DNA from: Bacteroidales bacterium
GTDB taxonomy: Bacteria > Bacteroidota > Bacteroidia > Bacteroidales > P3
Length of the DNA: 35,446 nucleotides
NCBI GenBank assembly: GCA_016281475.1
Contig: JAEEIS010000136.1
Location: forward strand, 1-35,446
Direction: 5' to 3'
Each line of letters starts with the position of its first letter. Position 1 is the stretch's first letter. Positions 1 to 7,359 of this stretch are shown in pieces. The translations under genes and the position numbers were made by a program. A model generated the notes under the pieces. That model saw nothing but the letters and a program-made list of their open reading frames with translations. It ran no database searches and was not told the origin of the DNA.

Positions 1-237
1 CTTGTCTATCCGCAATTGGCAAAAGACAATAAGATTGAAGGCAAGGTGTTTGTTACCTTCGTCGTGGAGAAGGACGGCAGCATCAGCGGCGTGAAGGTGC
101 TACGTGATATTGGCTATGGCTGTGGGGCCGAGGCGATACGTGTGGTGATGAAGATGCCGAAGTGGAAACCCGGCAAGCAGCGCGGCAAGCCCGTCAGAGT
201 GCAGTATAACCTGCCTATCGTGTTTAAACTGAAATAA
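1..237 (+). CDS. TonB C-terminal domain protein, 5'-truncated by window edge
   Basis: The frame is open from base 1, so the start and N-terminal part lie outside the window; the 78 visible residues run to a TAA at 235-237. They match the TonB C-terminal domain: a GKVFVTFVVEKDGSISGV strand-turn-strand, then AEAIRVVMKMPKWKPGKQRG, then a final strand ending in PIVFKLK. This is the periplasmic part of energy transducers, which contacts TonB-dependent outer-membrane receptors. In Bacteroidota the domain also occurs at the end of peptidase-like and carboxypeptidase-regulatory proteins, so the full protein may not be a classical TonB. The TTG at 16 is an internal codon, not a start. The next gene begins 2 bases after the stop, which suggests co-transcription. 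Confidence 0.8.
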   Translation, partial: LVYPQLAKDNKIEGKVFVTFVVEKDGSISGVKVLRDIGYGCGAEAIRVVMKMPKWKPGKQRGKPVRVQYNLPIVFKLK

Positions 238-239
238 CA

Positions 240-1475
240 GTGAGGCACGGTCTGATTCTGTGCAGTGTGTTGTGTGCGGTGTCGCTCCTGTCGTGCAAAG
301 GCAGGGGCGACACCGCGCCTGTGCAGGAGGAGGTGGTGGCTGACACGGTGCCGTGCGACACGGTGCAACGGACATCTATCACCTTTATCATGGGCGAGGA
401 CAACTCGCTTTACAATCAGTATTACACGTTGGCGGGGTATTACTATAGGATGAACCGCGAGAATAGGACCGAGGTGGTGGTGGAGGGGTTACGTTCGCTG
501 AGCGAAGTGCTGGACTATCTGCGGGAGCACCCCACGGAGAACGGGCTGCCTTACGGACTGATCAATATAGTGAGCCACGGCAACGAGTTTGTGGACTTGC
601 AGATGAAGGTGACACCCAGAGGCAGGCGCACGTCGGCGGAGGCTCTGTTTGACGCTATGTTGGAAGGAACGCTGACACCGCCCGACAGCGGGGTGGTGGA
701 CAGCCGGACGGTGGTGTGGCTGCACGGTTGCGCGGTGGGCAACAACCAGTTGCTGCTGGACGTATTGGCGCGAGCCTTTGGCGATGGGAACGGGGTGAAG
801 GTGAAGGCCTCGAAGCTGTTTGAGTATTACGCCTACCTGTCGCAAAACAAGAACCCGATGTCGGTAATGCATTATTTTGCGCGGACATGGTATGCCTATT
901 ATCATCCTGACTCGGTGATGAACGAGAAGGCGATGGTTCAGCAGTTGCGGCAGCGATACCCTGATGACACTACTCATTGGCTTGAGGGATTACAAAGGAG
1001 GTTTCAGAACAATCCGTCGGAGCTGTACCACTATAGTTTTGAGGTGCCCTGCACGTATGAGGAGGTCTACGGGGTAGGGGAGCCGCCGGCATCGGTGTAT
1101 GGCGAGCGGCAGCGTAGGCAGTGGATGGCGGAGCATCCGGAGTTTGTGGAGTTGATGGAGAAGACGCATATCCCGCAACGGTATTTTCAGACCAAGTTCT
1201 ATCGTTGCACCTATTTTCATGGCGACGATTTGGTCTATGGGCTGAAGGTGAAGGCTCGGGCAGGGGTGGTATGCCTTATCCAACCGCTGACAGAGACTGA
1301 CACAGCGGGCAACCCGTACAGGCCCTATCGTCCCGTTGATGGCGACAGCACGATATTTGCCTACTCGACATTGAAGCCGACAGCCGTGGCTGGGCCGTTG
1401 AAAGAGGAGGAGACCGAAAGGGGTAAGTTTGCAAGTATTTGTACATACCCCCCGCCTTACGGCTTACCCCTCTAA
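240..1475 (+). CDS. Lipoprotein with His/Cys pair resembling a clan CD cysteine peptidase
   Basis: 411 residues from a GTG at 240, 2 bases after the upstream stop. The N-terminus is a lipoprotein signal with lipobox LLSC (Cys19), so an exported, membrane-anchored location is likely. The body has two features typical of clan CD peptidases (caspase, gingipain, clostripain, CHAT): a hydrophobic strand ending in SHG (GLINIVSHGNEF, His113) and a second ending in a Cys (TVVWLHGCAVGNN, Cys164), at about the usual spacing. That suggests a secreted cysteine peptidase or a relative, but no named family was recognised. The last residues (YPPPYGLPL) are encoded inside an inverted repeat at 1452-1495, so the original C-terminus may have been replaced. 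The fold and activity are inference; the dyad motifs are visible. Confidence 0.6.
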   Translation: MRHGLILCSVLCAVSLLSCKGRGDTAPVQEEVVADTVPCDTVQRTSITFIMGEDNSLYNQYYTLAGYYYRMNRENRTEVVVEGLRSLSEVLDYLREHPTENGLPYGLINIVSHGNEFVDLQMKVTPRGRRTSAEALFDAMLEGTLTPPDSGVVDSRTVVWLHGCAVGNNQLLLDVLARAFGDGNGVKVKASKLFEYYAYLSQNKNPMSVMHYFARTWYAYYHPDSVMNEKAMVQQLRQRYPDDTTHWLEGLQRRFQNNPSELYHYSFEVPCTYEEVYGVGEPPASVYGERQRRQWMAEHPEFVELMEKTHIPQRYFQTKFYRCTYFHGDDLVYGLKVKARAGVVCLIQPLTETDTAGNPYRPYRPVDGDSTIFAYSTLKPTAVAGPLKEEETERGKFASICTYPPPYGLPL

Positions 1476-1495
1476 AGAGGGGAGGGCTAAGGCGG
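1452..1495. repeat. REP-like inverted repeat overlapping the end of the lipoprotein gene
   Basis: Two nested inverted repeats: an outer 8-bp pair (CCGCCTTA at 1452-1459 with TAAGGCGG at 1488-1495) and an inner 6-bp pair (CCCCTC at 1467-1472 with GAGGGG at 1477-1482) around the TAAA that holds the stop codon. It could fold as a terminator-like hairpin, but no T-run follows. Its form is like dispersed palindromic repeats seen in Bacteroidota genomes; only one copy is visible here, so that assignment is inference. Confidence 0.6.
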
Positions 1496-1545
1496 TTATA
1501 AATGCGTGTTAGTTTTGACTAGTTACTTATGTCAGAAAAAATGTG

Positions 1546-1553
1546 TACCTTTG
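1546..1553 (+). promoter_or_regulatory. Bacteroidales -7 promoter box ahead of the DUF4254 gene
   Basis: TACCTTTG matches the Bacteroidota -7 consensus TAnnTTTG. The ATG at 1558 lies only 4 bases after it, so transcription should start at or next to the start codon and the mRNA may be leaderless. No convincing -33 TTTG at the usual 19-22 base distance was found. Confidence 0.5.
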
Positions 1554-1557
1554 TAGC

Positions 1558-2160
1558 ATGAAAGCAAACGATATTTTCGATATATTTGCTCGGCAAGTTG
1601 CTGAGTATCACAAGATAGATTCGGTTGACGCACCGACAGCGAACCCCTATGCTGAGGGCTCGTTTGAGCATCTGTTGTGGGAAAAGAGCTATGTGGACAC
1701 GGTGCAGTGGCACTTGGAGGACTTGATACGCCCCGATGATGTGGAACCCGTGGAGGCACTGCGGCTGAAGCGGTGGATAGATCGCTCGAACCAGCGGCGC
1801 ACAGACATGGTGGAGCGGATTGACGACCACTATATGCAAGAGTTTGCATCGGTGACGTTGCATCCCGATGCCAAGATAAACACCGAGACCCCGGCGTGGG
1901 CATTGGACAGGCTGTCAATCTTGGCATTGAAGATATACCATTTCGGCATTGAGGTGGCGCGGACGGATGTGGACGAGGCACAGCATGAGCGTTGTCTGGC
2001 AAAATACAACACGTTGCTGGAACAGAGGGCCGACTTGATGCAGGCGATTGACGACTTGCTGCAGGAGTTGGCAGAGGGACGGAAGCGGATGAAGCTGTAC
2101 CGCCAGATGAAGATGTACAACGACCCGCAGCTGAACCCGATGCTGTATAACAAGAAATGA
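1558..2160 (+). CDS. DUF4254 family protein
   Basis: 200 residues from the ATG at 1558. A GTG at 1543 lies in the same frame, but it overlaps the -7 promoter box and is unlikely to be translated. The sequence is mostly helical and charged. Recognisable family features are the N-terminal FARQVAEYHKIDSVD segment with NPY shortly after, the central LLWEKSYVDTVQWHLED, and RLKRWIDRSNQRR. DUF4254 proteins have no assigned biochemical role. In Bacteroidota they typically sit beside a family 9 glycosyltransferase, as here, which points to lipopolysaccharide or surface-glycan assembly. The stop overlaps the next start (ATGA at 2157-2160), so translational coupling is likely. Confidence 0.8.
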   Translation: MKANDIFDIFARQVAEYHKIDSVDAPTANPYAEGSFEHLLWEKSYVDTVQWHLEDLIRPDDVEPVEALRLKRWIDRSNQRRTDMVERIDDHYMQEFASVTLHPDAKINTETPAWALDRLSILALKIYHFGIEVARTDVDEAQHERCLAKYNTLLEQRADLMQAIDDLLQELAEGRKRMKLYRQMKMYNDPQLNPMLYNKK

Positions 2161-3104
2161 GCGGTCGGGAATATAGTAGGCGTGTGCTGGTCGTGAGGCT
2201 GTCGGCGCTGGGCGACGTGGCGATACTGGAGCCGGTGCTGCGGCAGCGGGCGGCGGCGAATCCCGATGTGCTGTTTATGTTGGCGGCACCGCCACGGCTG
2301 GAGCCGCTGTTTCGGGGCATGGAGAATGTGCAATATGTGCCCACAGAGAAACGGCAGAAGCCGCGGGACTTGTATGGTCAGTTGGCGGCGTTGAAGCCCG
2401 ATGTGGTGGCGGATATGCACCATGTGTTGAGGACGATAGGGGAGGACTGGCTGTTTAGACTGCATGGGGTTAAGGTTTGCAGCATAAGAAAGCGTTGTGG
2501 GAAGGGGATTCCTACTTGGCAGCGTTACGACAGGGTGTTTGACCGCTGTGGGCTGAACGGGACTACTACTGCTAGTGGTTATTGGTCTGCTAGAGAGGCC
2601 AATGGTGTGAGGGTGGTAGGTGTTGCCCCGTTTGCGCAGCATAAGGGGAAGATATGGCCGATGGAAAAGATGGAGCAGTTGGTGGCGATGCTTGCGGAAA
2701 AAGGGTATCGAGTAAAACTGTTTGGGAGTGCGACAGAGACTGCCACGTTGGAGTCTTGGGCGGAGGAATATGCAGGTGTGGAGTCATTGGCGGGGCGTTA
2801 TAGTTTTGAAGAGGAGTTGGAGAAGATAGGCGCTTTGGACGTGATGGTGAGCATGGATTCCGCCAATATGCATTTTGCGTCGTGTTTGGGGGTGCCAGTG
2901 GTGAGTATTTGGGGTGCGACACATCCCTGTAGAGGTTTTTATGGATGGAGACAGAATCCAGCGTGGGCGGTTCAGCGGGATATGGAATGCCGGCCCTGCT
3001 CCAAATATGGCAACAAGCCATGCAGCAATGGGGATTATCCATGTTTGAGGGGGATAGAGGTGATGGAGGTGATAGATAGGATAGAAAAGGTTATGAATCG
3101 ATGA
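2157..3104 (+). CDS. Glycosyltransferase family 9 (heptosyltransferase-like)
   Basis: 315 residues with the GT-B organisation of ADP-heptose:LPS heptosyltransferases. The N-terminal Rossmann half begins VLVVRLSALGDV, the usual GT9 opening. The C-terminal nucleotide-sugar half contains VVGVAPFAQHKGKIWP and the family signature SMDSANMHFASCLGVPVVSI. The C-terminal tail has a cysteine-rich run (ECRPC, then KPC and YPC) that may bind metal. The likely role is transfer of a heptose or related sugar to the lipopolysaccharide core on the cytoplasmic face of the inner membrane; the exact donor cannot be read. It overlaps both neighbours by 4 bases (ATGA), so DUF4254, this gene and the PLD-like gene form a coupled operon. 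Confidence 0.88.
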   Translation: MSGREYSRRVLVVRLSALGDVAILEPVLRQRAAANPDVLFMLAAPPRLEPLFRGMENVQYVPTEKRQKPRDLYGQLAALKPDVVADMHHVLRTIGEDWLFRLHGVKVCSIRKRCGKGIPTWQRYDRVFDRCGLNGTTTASGYWSAREANGVRVVGVAPFAQHKGKIWPMEKMEQLVAMLAEKGYRVKLFGSATETATLESWAEEYAGVESLAGRYSFEEELEKIGALDVMVSMDSANMHFASCLGVPVVSIWGATHPCRGFYGWRQNPAWAVQRDMECRPCSKYGNKPCSNGDYPCLRGIEVMEVIDRIEKVMNR

Positions 3105-3613
3105 TAGAGTATATTGCCGATAAGGAACACTACGACAGGGTGCTGGAGCGATGCGCCAAGGTGCGGCACGACTTGTGGATTGGTACAGCCGACTTGAAGG
3201 ACCTGTATGTGGCGCGAGGCACGGGGTCGGAGCCTTTCTTGGCGGTGTTGGACAGGCTGTTGAGGCAAGATGTGGAGATAAGGCTGCTGCATGCCAAGGA
3301 GCCGGGCGAGAACTTTCGCGAGGATTTTGACCGATACCCAGGGCTGTGGTCGCGACTGGAACGGCGACTTTGTCCACGGGTGCATTTCAAGCTGATAGTG
3401 TTCGACTGCACGGAAGCCTATATCGGCTCTGCCAACCTGACGGGTGCGGGTATGGGCATGAAGGGTGAGACCACACGCAATTTCGAGGCAGGTATTCTCA
3501 CTGACGCCCCCAAGCTTGTGGATGCCGCTGCTGAGCATATCGACGGCATCTGGCAGGGACGGCATTGCGCCAAGTGCAGGAGGAAAGCGTTTTGTGGGGA
3601 TAGGATTAACTAA
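3101..3613 (+). CDS. Single-HKD phospholipase D-like protein
   Basis: 170 residues. An intact HKD motif is present: HFK at 95-97, Asp102, then GSAN at 109-112, fitting HxKx4Dx6GSxN. Only one HKD copy is present, so, as with other single-HKD family members such as Nuc, activity would need a dimer. No signal peptide is visible, which suggests a cytoplasmic protein. The C-terminus carries a small Cys cluster (CAKC at 156-159 plus Cys165) that could bind zinc. It overlaps the glycosyltransferase by 4 bases, so it is co-translated with it; whether the substrate is a phosphodiester in nucleic acid, phospholipid or another molecule is not decidable from sequence. Confidence 0.82.
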   Translation: MIEYIADKEHYDRVLERCAKVRHDLWIGTADLKDLYVARGTGSEPFLAVLDRLLRQDVEIRLLHAKEPGENFREDFDRYPGLWSRLERRLCPRVHFKLIVFDCTEAYIGSANLTGAGMGMKGETTRNFEAGILTDAPKLVDAAAEHIDGIWQGRHCAKCRRKAFCGDRIN

Positions 3614-3623
3614 AGAACTGGAT

Positions 3624-4322
3624 ATGAAAAGAATTATCAAAACTCTTTTGGCATTAATTGTTCTGTTTGCAAGTTGTAATAATGTATCAAGCGAGGGGGG
3701 ATTTCCGTTCTCGGTGAGTGCGGACAGAAAGGTAGTGTTTGCGCCGGGGAATCTGGCGGAGGGTGGAAAGGAGTTTGTTGAGTATCAATGGTATCCAGGC
3801 TGGTTGTTTGGCTGGGGTACGGGTGACAGACCTAATGACACGGTGGACGCTCAGGAGGCATACGTTCGCTTTGTTGATTGGGGAGACTATGTTGAAGGTG
3901 AATGGCGCACGTTGACTGCCGAAGAGTGGCATTATCTCCTGTTTGAAAGGAATGGGGCTGAAGAAAAGAGGTCGGTGGGTACGGTAAATAGCACTCATGG
4001 GTTATTGCTTTTGCCCGATAAATGGGTGTTGCCTTCGGATTGTTCATTTGTTTCTCAGGCTACAGGTTGGGATGTAAATTGCTATACCTCTAGTCAGTGG
4101 GAGCAGATGGAACATGCTGGTGCAGTATTCCTTCCGGCAGACGGATTCCGTTGGGGTGAGATGCCATACAGCTATGATTGCCAGGGACTTTACTGGTCAT
4201 CTACAACAAAGATGGAAGGGTGTCCCTATACGATGCACTTTGATGACAAAGTCCTGGCAGTGGATTGGGACGACGATCCTCAGTTTGGGCAGAGTGTACG
4301 CCTGGTGCGGGACTGCAAGTGA
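3624..4322 (+). CDS. Secreted lipoprotein of a Bacteroidales paralogous family (FISUMP/DUF1566-like)
   Basis: 232 residues from the ATG at 3624; the frame is open further upstream, but only this start gives a signal peptide (MKRIIKTLLALIVLFASC, Cys18 lipobox). The mature part follows a pattern common in Bacteroidales surface lipoproteins: FSVSADRKVVFAPGNL, a W/G-rich LFGWGTGD, VDWGDY, WRTLTAEEWHYLL, LPDKWVLP, GAVFLPADGFRWG, YWSST and a terminal SVRLVRDC. It resembles the Fibrobacter major paralogous (FISUMP) and DUF1566 repeats, a likely C-type-lectin-like fold. Role unknown. It starts 10 bases after the PLD-like gene and ends 5 bases before the convergent histidine-kinase gene, with no terminator hairpin visible between them. 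Confidence 0.7.
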   Translation: MKRIIKTLLALIVLFASCNNVSSEGGFPFSVSADRKVVFAPGNLAEGGKEFVEYQWYPGWLFGWGTGDRPNDTVDAQEAYVRFVDWGDYVEGEWRTLTAEEWHYLLFERNGAEEKRSVGTVNSTHGLLLLPDKWVLPSDCSFVSQATGWDVNCYTSSQWEQMEHAGAVFLPADGFRWGEMPYSYDCQGLYWSSTTKMEGCPYTMHFDDKVLAVDWDDDPQFGQSVRLVRDCK

Positions 4323-4327
4323 TTTGT

Positions 4328-5854
4328 TTATTCCAGCGGCAGTAAGATGGTGAAAGTGCTGCCTTGGCCTAGTTCGCTGGTGAGGGCAATCTTGCCTTTA
4401 TGGAGGGCGACGACTTGTGAGACGTAGTTGAGCCCGATGCCGAAGCCTTTCACGTTGTGGACGTTGCCTGTGGAAACGCGGTAGAATTTCTCGAAGATAT
4501 GCTTTTGGTCCTCTTTGGCGATGCCGATGCCGTTGTCGGAAATCTCGAAGACGGCAAAGCCTGGTTCGGTGCGGGTGGTGATGGTGATGTGTGGCTCGCG
4601 GTCGGAATATTTGATGGCGTTGTCGATGAGGTTGTGCAGCATGTTGGAGATGTGCAGGTCGTCGGCATAGAGTGTTCCAGAGATGTCACCAAGGTGAGTC
4701 TCGATGGTGCCGTGGCGGTTTTGGAGGGTGAGTTTGAAATTCTGTATCGAGGCAAGTACTAGGCTGTTGAGGTCAATCTCTTTCGGGTTGAGGGCAAAGT
4801 TCTTACGCGACATCTTGGCACTTTGCAGCAGCGTTTCGATGAGTATGCGCATACGACGGTTCTCGTCGCTGATGATATTGATGAAATTAATGCGGGTGGC
4901 GGCATCGCTGGTGACAGACTCGTCTTCCAGCATCTCGCAGGCAAGACTGATGGTGGCGATGGGAGTCTTGATTTCGTGGGTCATGTTGTTGATGAAGTCG
5001 GTCTTCATCTCGTCTAGTTTTCGTTGGGAATAGATGGTGCGTAAGGAGAATGTGAAGAGGAGCGAGATGAGCAGTATCATGCAGAGGCTGATGAAGGTAT
5101 AGAGATTGGTGTCGCTACTGAGAAGCATGGGGGTAGAGGGGAAAGCCAGTACCACGAACAGGCTCTCGTCGGGGTCGATGCCGTGGGGGTGGAAAGAGTA
5201 TTTGTAGGCGGTGTTGAGCAGGTCGTCGGGATTGGCATCTGTGCTGCAATAGAGGAGAGTGTCGGCATCGGCAAGCAGAACGCCAATATGTGGAGTAATG
5301 TCGACACCGTTGATAATGAGCTCTTCGCGGATAAGCGAGTCGAGTAGGGGAAAGTTCAGCTTGGAGGCATCGATGGCATTGTTGATGTCGATGGGGCTGT
5401 TGCCTCGGTTTTTTGTGTTTTTGAGGTTTCCAATCAAACGGTTGCGTGCGTTGAGCAGGGTGTTGTATTGTGTGAGCGTGTTCTCCTCGACAGAAGATAG
5501 GTGGGCATTGGGCTGCACGAAGGCGCTGTCTTGAGTTGAGATGCCGAAAACGACACGCTGTTCGTCGTAAAAGAGTTCGCTGTTCTGGCGGATGATATCC
5601 TGCATTTTCTCGTTGAGGTCGTCGATGCGGCGGTAGCGTTGCAAGCGATAGCGTTCTTTCTGCGACACATAGTCCTCCACCTTCATCTGGTCCAGCTGGG
5701 AGAAAACTTCGTCGATGGCGTTGTTGACGCTGATATTGAACAGATTCTCGCTTATCTTGACCGACTTCTTTGTTTGGCTGATTTGGATGAGAATCAGGCT
5801 TATGGATGCGAGGGCGAAAATGGTTGACAAGAGTAAAAGAAAGTGCCGTTTCAT
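4328..5854 (-). CDS. Sensor histidine kinase (RprX-like)
   Basis: 508 residues from the ATG at 5854; an in-frame extension to 5905 exists but places residues before an otherwise typical N-terminal membrane segment. Order of parts: TM1 (HFLLLLSTIFALASISLIL), a periplasmic sensor of about 220 residues, TM2 (FISLCMILLISLLFTFSL), the HisKA dimerisation helix with phospho-accepting His in NNMTHEIKTPIATISL, then HATPase_c with N-box HNLIDNAIKYS, G1 ISDNGIGIA, F-box FEKFYRV and G2 GFGIGLNYV. The overall form matches Bacteroides RprX-type kinases. A matching response regulator is usually adjacent; here the downstream gene is a convergent lipoprotein and the upstream one is mtnN, so the partner lies elsewhere. 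A weak promoter may lie in the divergent gap, with TTTTG about 19 bases from a TAATATTC box. Confidence 0.9.
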   Translation of the reverse strand: MKRHFLLLLSTIFALASISLILIQISQTKKSVKISENLFNISVNNAIDEVFSQLDQMKVEDYVSQKERYRLQRYRRIDDLNEKMQDIIRQNSELFYDEQRVVFGISTQDSAFVQPNAHLSSVEENTLTQYNTLLNARNRLIGNLKNTKNRGNSPIDINNAIDASKLNFPLLDSLIREELIINGVDITPHIGVLLADADTLLYCSTDANPDDLLNTAYKYSFHPHGIDPDESLFVVLAFPSTPMLLSSDTNLYTFISLCMILLISLLFTFSLRTIYSQRKLDEMKTDFINNMTHEIKTPIATISLACEMLEDESVTSDAATRINFINIISDENRRMRILIETLLQSAKMSRKNFALNPKEIDLNSLVLASIQNFKLTLQNRHGTIETHLGDISGTLYADDLHISNMLHNLIDNAIKYSDREPHITITTRTEPGFAVFEISDNGIGIAKEDQKHIFEKFYRVSTGNVHNVKGFGIGLNYVSQVVALHKGKIALTSELGQGSTFTILLPLE

Positions 5855-5942
5855 AGACGTGTCGTATTTTATTATGAATATTATGAATAACGAAAACATG
5901 GACAAAAAATTACTTTTTAGTCATTAATTAAGAAAAAAATCT

Positions 5943-5950
5943 TATTTTTG
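5943..5950 (+). promoter_or_regulatory. -7 promoter box for mtnN-luxS
   Basis: TATTTTTG matches TAnnTTTG and lies 63 bases before the mtnN ATG at 6014, in the gap between divergent genes. The T-rich stretch 5909-5914 is a weak -33 candidate. It would drive the mtnN-luxS pair. Confidence 0.5.
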
Positions 5951-6013
5951 CATCCTCAAATTTGTGATTGGGTATGCCGAAAGTTGCCCAACCTCAGTGA
6001 AATAAGACGCAAT

Positions 6014-6676
6014 ATGAAGATAGGAATCATCATAGCAATGGACATTGAGTACCGCAAGATGTGCGAAGCCCTTGGAGGCAACTCTCAGGGCAGCATCAAC
6101 GGTAACGAGGTTGTCTTGTGGCAATGTGGCATCGGCAAGGTGAACGCTGCCATTGGCACGATGCGGCTGATTGAGCAGCATCATCCCGACTGTATCATCA
6201 GCACCGGACTTGCTGGTGGCATAGACAATTGCCTCCATGTCATGGACGTAGTGATTGGTGGTCAGACGGCCTACCACGATGTGTGGTGCGGCATGGGCAA
6301 TGAGTTAGGGCAGGTGCAAGGCCTGCCTACTCGGTTCGAGGCCGACAGACAGCTACTGCAATGTGCTCAATCTGTGTCCCAAGGAGGTCAATGCACCGCC
6401 GTGACGGGACTCATTTGCACAGGCGACCAGTTTATCACAGACAAGGCTGAGTTGGCCAAAATCAAGGCCCATTTCCCCGATGCATTGGCATGCGAGATGG
6501 AGTCGGCAGCCATCGCCCACACCTGTCATCTGTTGCAGGTTCCATTCCTTAGCATCCGTGTCATCAGCGACACCCCTGGCAACACCGACAACCACCAGCA
6601 GCAGTGGGAGGACTTCCTTGTCTCTATGGGCGAGCATTCCTTCCATTTTGTCAAAAGATTTCTCGAGCACTTATAA
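6014..6676 (+). CDS. mtnN: 5'-methylthioadenosine/S-adenosylhomocysteine nucleosidase
   Basis: 220 residues from the ATG at 6014, chosen because KIGIIIAMDIE is the standard family opening; the extension to 5948 lies in the promoter region. It hydrolyses S-adenosylhomocysteine to S-ribosylhomocysteine plus adenine, and likewise 5'-methylthioadenosine. Landmarks: Glu12, CGIGKVNAA (38-46), STGLAGGI (63-70), CEMESAAIAH (160-169, substrate-binding Glu163) and VISDTPG with the catalytic Asp186. The length is close to the usual 220-230. luxS starts 19 bases downstream and uses the ribosylhomocysteine product, so the pair forms a complete SAH detoxification and AI-2 route. Confidence 0.94.
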   Translation: MKIGIIIAMDIEYRKMCEALGGNSQGSINGNEVVLWQCGIGKVNAAIGTMRLIEQHHPDCIISTGLAGGIDNCLHVMDVVIGGQTAYHDVWCGMGNELGQVQGLPTRFEADRQLLQCAQSVSQGGQCTAVTGLICTGDQFITDKAELAKIKAHFPDALACEMESAAIAHTCHLLQVPFLSIRVISDTPGNTDNHQQQWEDFLVSMGEHSFHFVKRFLEHL

Positions 6677-6695
6677 CCACTAAACACTCCTCATC

Positions 6696-7190
6696 ATGGA
6701 AGTCATTCAGAGTTTCACCATCGACCACACCCGTCTGAAGCCGGGCATCTACGTTTCCCGAATAGACAAAGGCTTTACCACCTTTGACCTCCGCATCACC
6801 GAGCCTAATCGCGAGCCCGCCGTTGCCCCGTCGGCCATGCACAGCATGGAACATCTGATGGCCACTTGGTTTCGCAATTCGAGAGCCAAGGACGATGTGG
6901 TCTATGTCGGCCCAATGGGATGTATGACAGGCATGTACGTCATCATGACGGGCAACTATACTGTAGAGGATATGTGCGCGCTCACCATCGAGTGCCTTGA
7001 ATGGATATTGACCCAGACAGAGGTCCCCGCCACCACTCCGGAGACTTGTGGCAACTGCCTCCTGCACGACCTGCCCATGTGCCATTGGGAGAGTCGTCGC
7101 TACCTCGACCGTCTGCGCAACGATTTCCACTGCGAGTACACCCAATTGCAGGTTACCTTGGCAGATGGCAAGGTGTTTGCTGATGCGTGA
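6696..7190 (+). CDS. luxS: S-ribosylhomocysteine lyase LuxS
   Basis: 164 residues, full length. LuxS is a cytoplasmic metal-dependent homodimer that splits S-ribosylhomocysteine into homocysteine and DPD, the AI-2 precursor. All metal and catalytic residues are present: HSMEH (His49, Glu52, His53), Cys76 in GPMGCMTG and the metal ligand Cys118 in TCGNC. It is the second gene of the mtnN-luxS operon. After the stop comes T8-G-A9 (7193-7210), a weak AT hairpin that could attenuate transcription before the tRNA. Confidence 0.96.
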   Translation: MEVIQSFTIDHTRLKPGIYVSRIDKGFTTFDLRITEPNREPAVAPSAMHSMEHLMATWFRNSRAKDDVVYVGPMGCMTGMYVIMTGNYTVEDMCALTIECLEWILTQTEVPATTPETCGNCLLHDLPMCHWESRRYLDRLRNDFHCEYTQLQVTLADGKVFADA

Positions 7191-7270
7191 CATTTTTTTT
7201 GAAAAAAAAATCACATCCGGACAATAAAAAAGAAGAAACGCAGTTATAGCAAACGAAAATAAACAAACAC

Positions 7271-7344
7271 GGCCCCGTAGTTCAGCTGAATAGAACGTCG
7301 GATTCCGGTTCCGAAAGTCGTGGGTTTGAATCCCGCCGGGGTCA
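7271..7344 (+). tRNA. tRNA-Arg (anticodon CCG)
   Basis: A complete 74-base cloverleaf can be folded by eye. The acceptor stem pairs GGCCCCG with CGGGGTC (one G-U), with discriminator A7344. The D stem is GTTC/GAAC. The anticodon stem TCGGA/TCCGA encloses loop TTCCGGT, giving anticodon CCG, which reads the CGG arginine codon. The T stem is GTGGG/CCCGC with loop TTTGAAT. CCA is not encoded. The next gene starts 15 bases after the tRNA. Confidence 0.95.
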
Positions 7345-7359
7345 CAAAAACTTCCAAAA

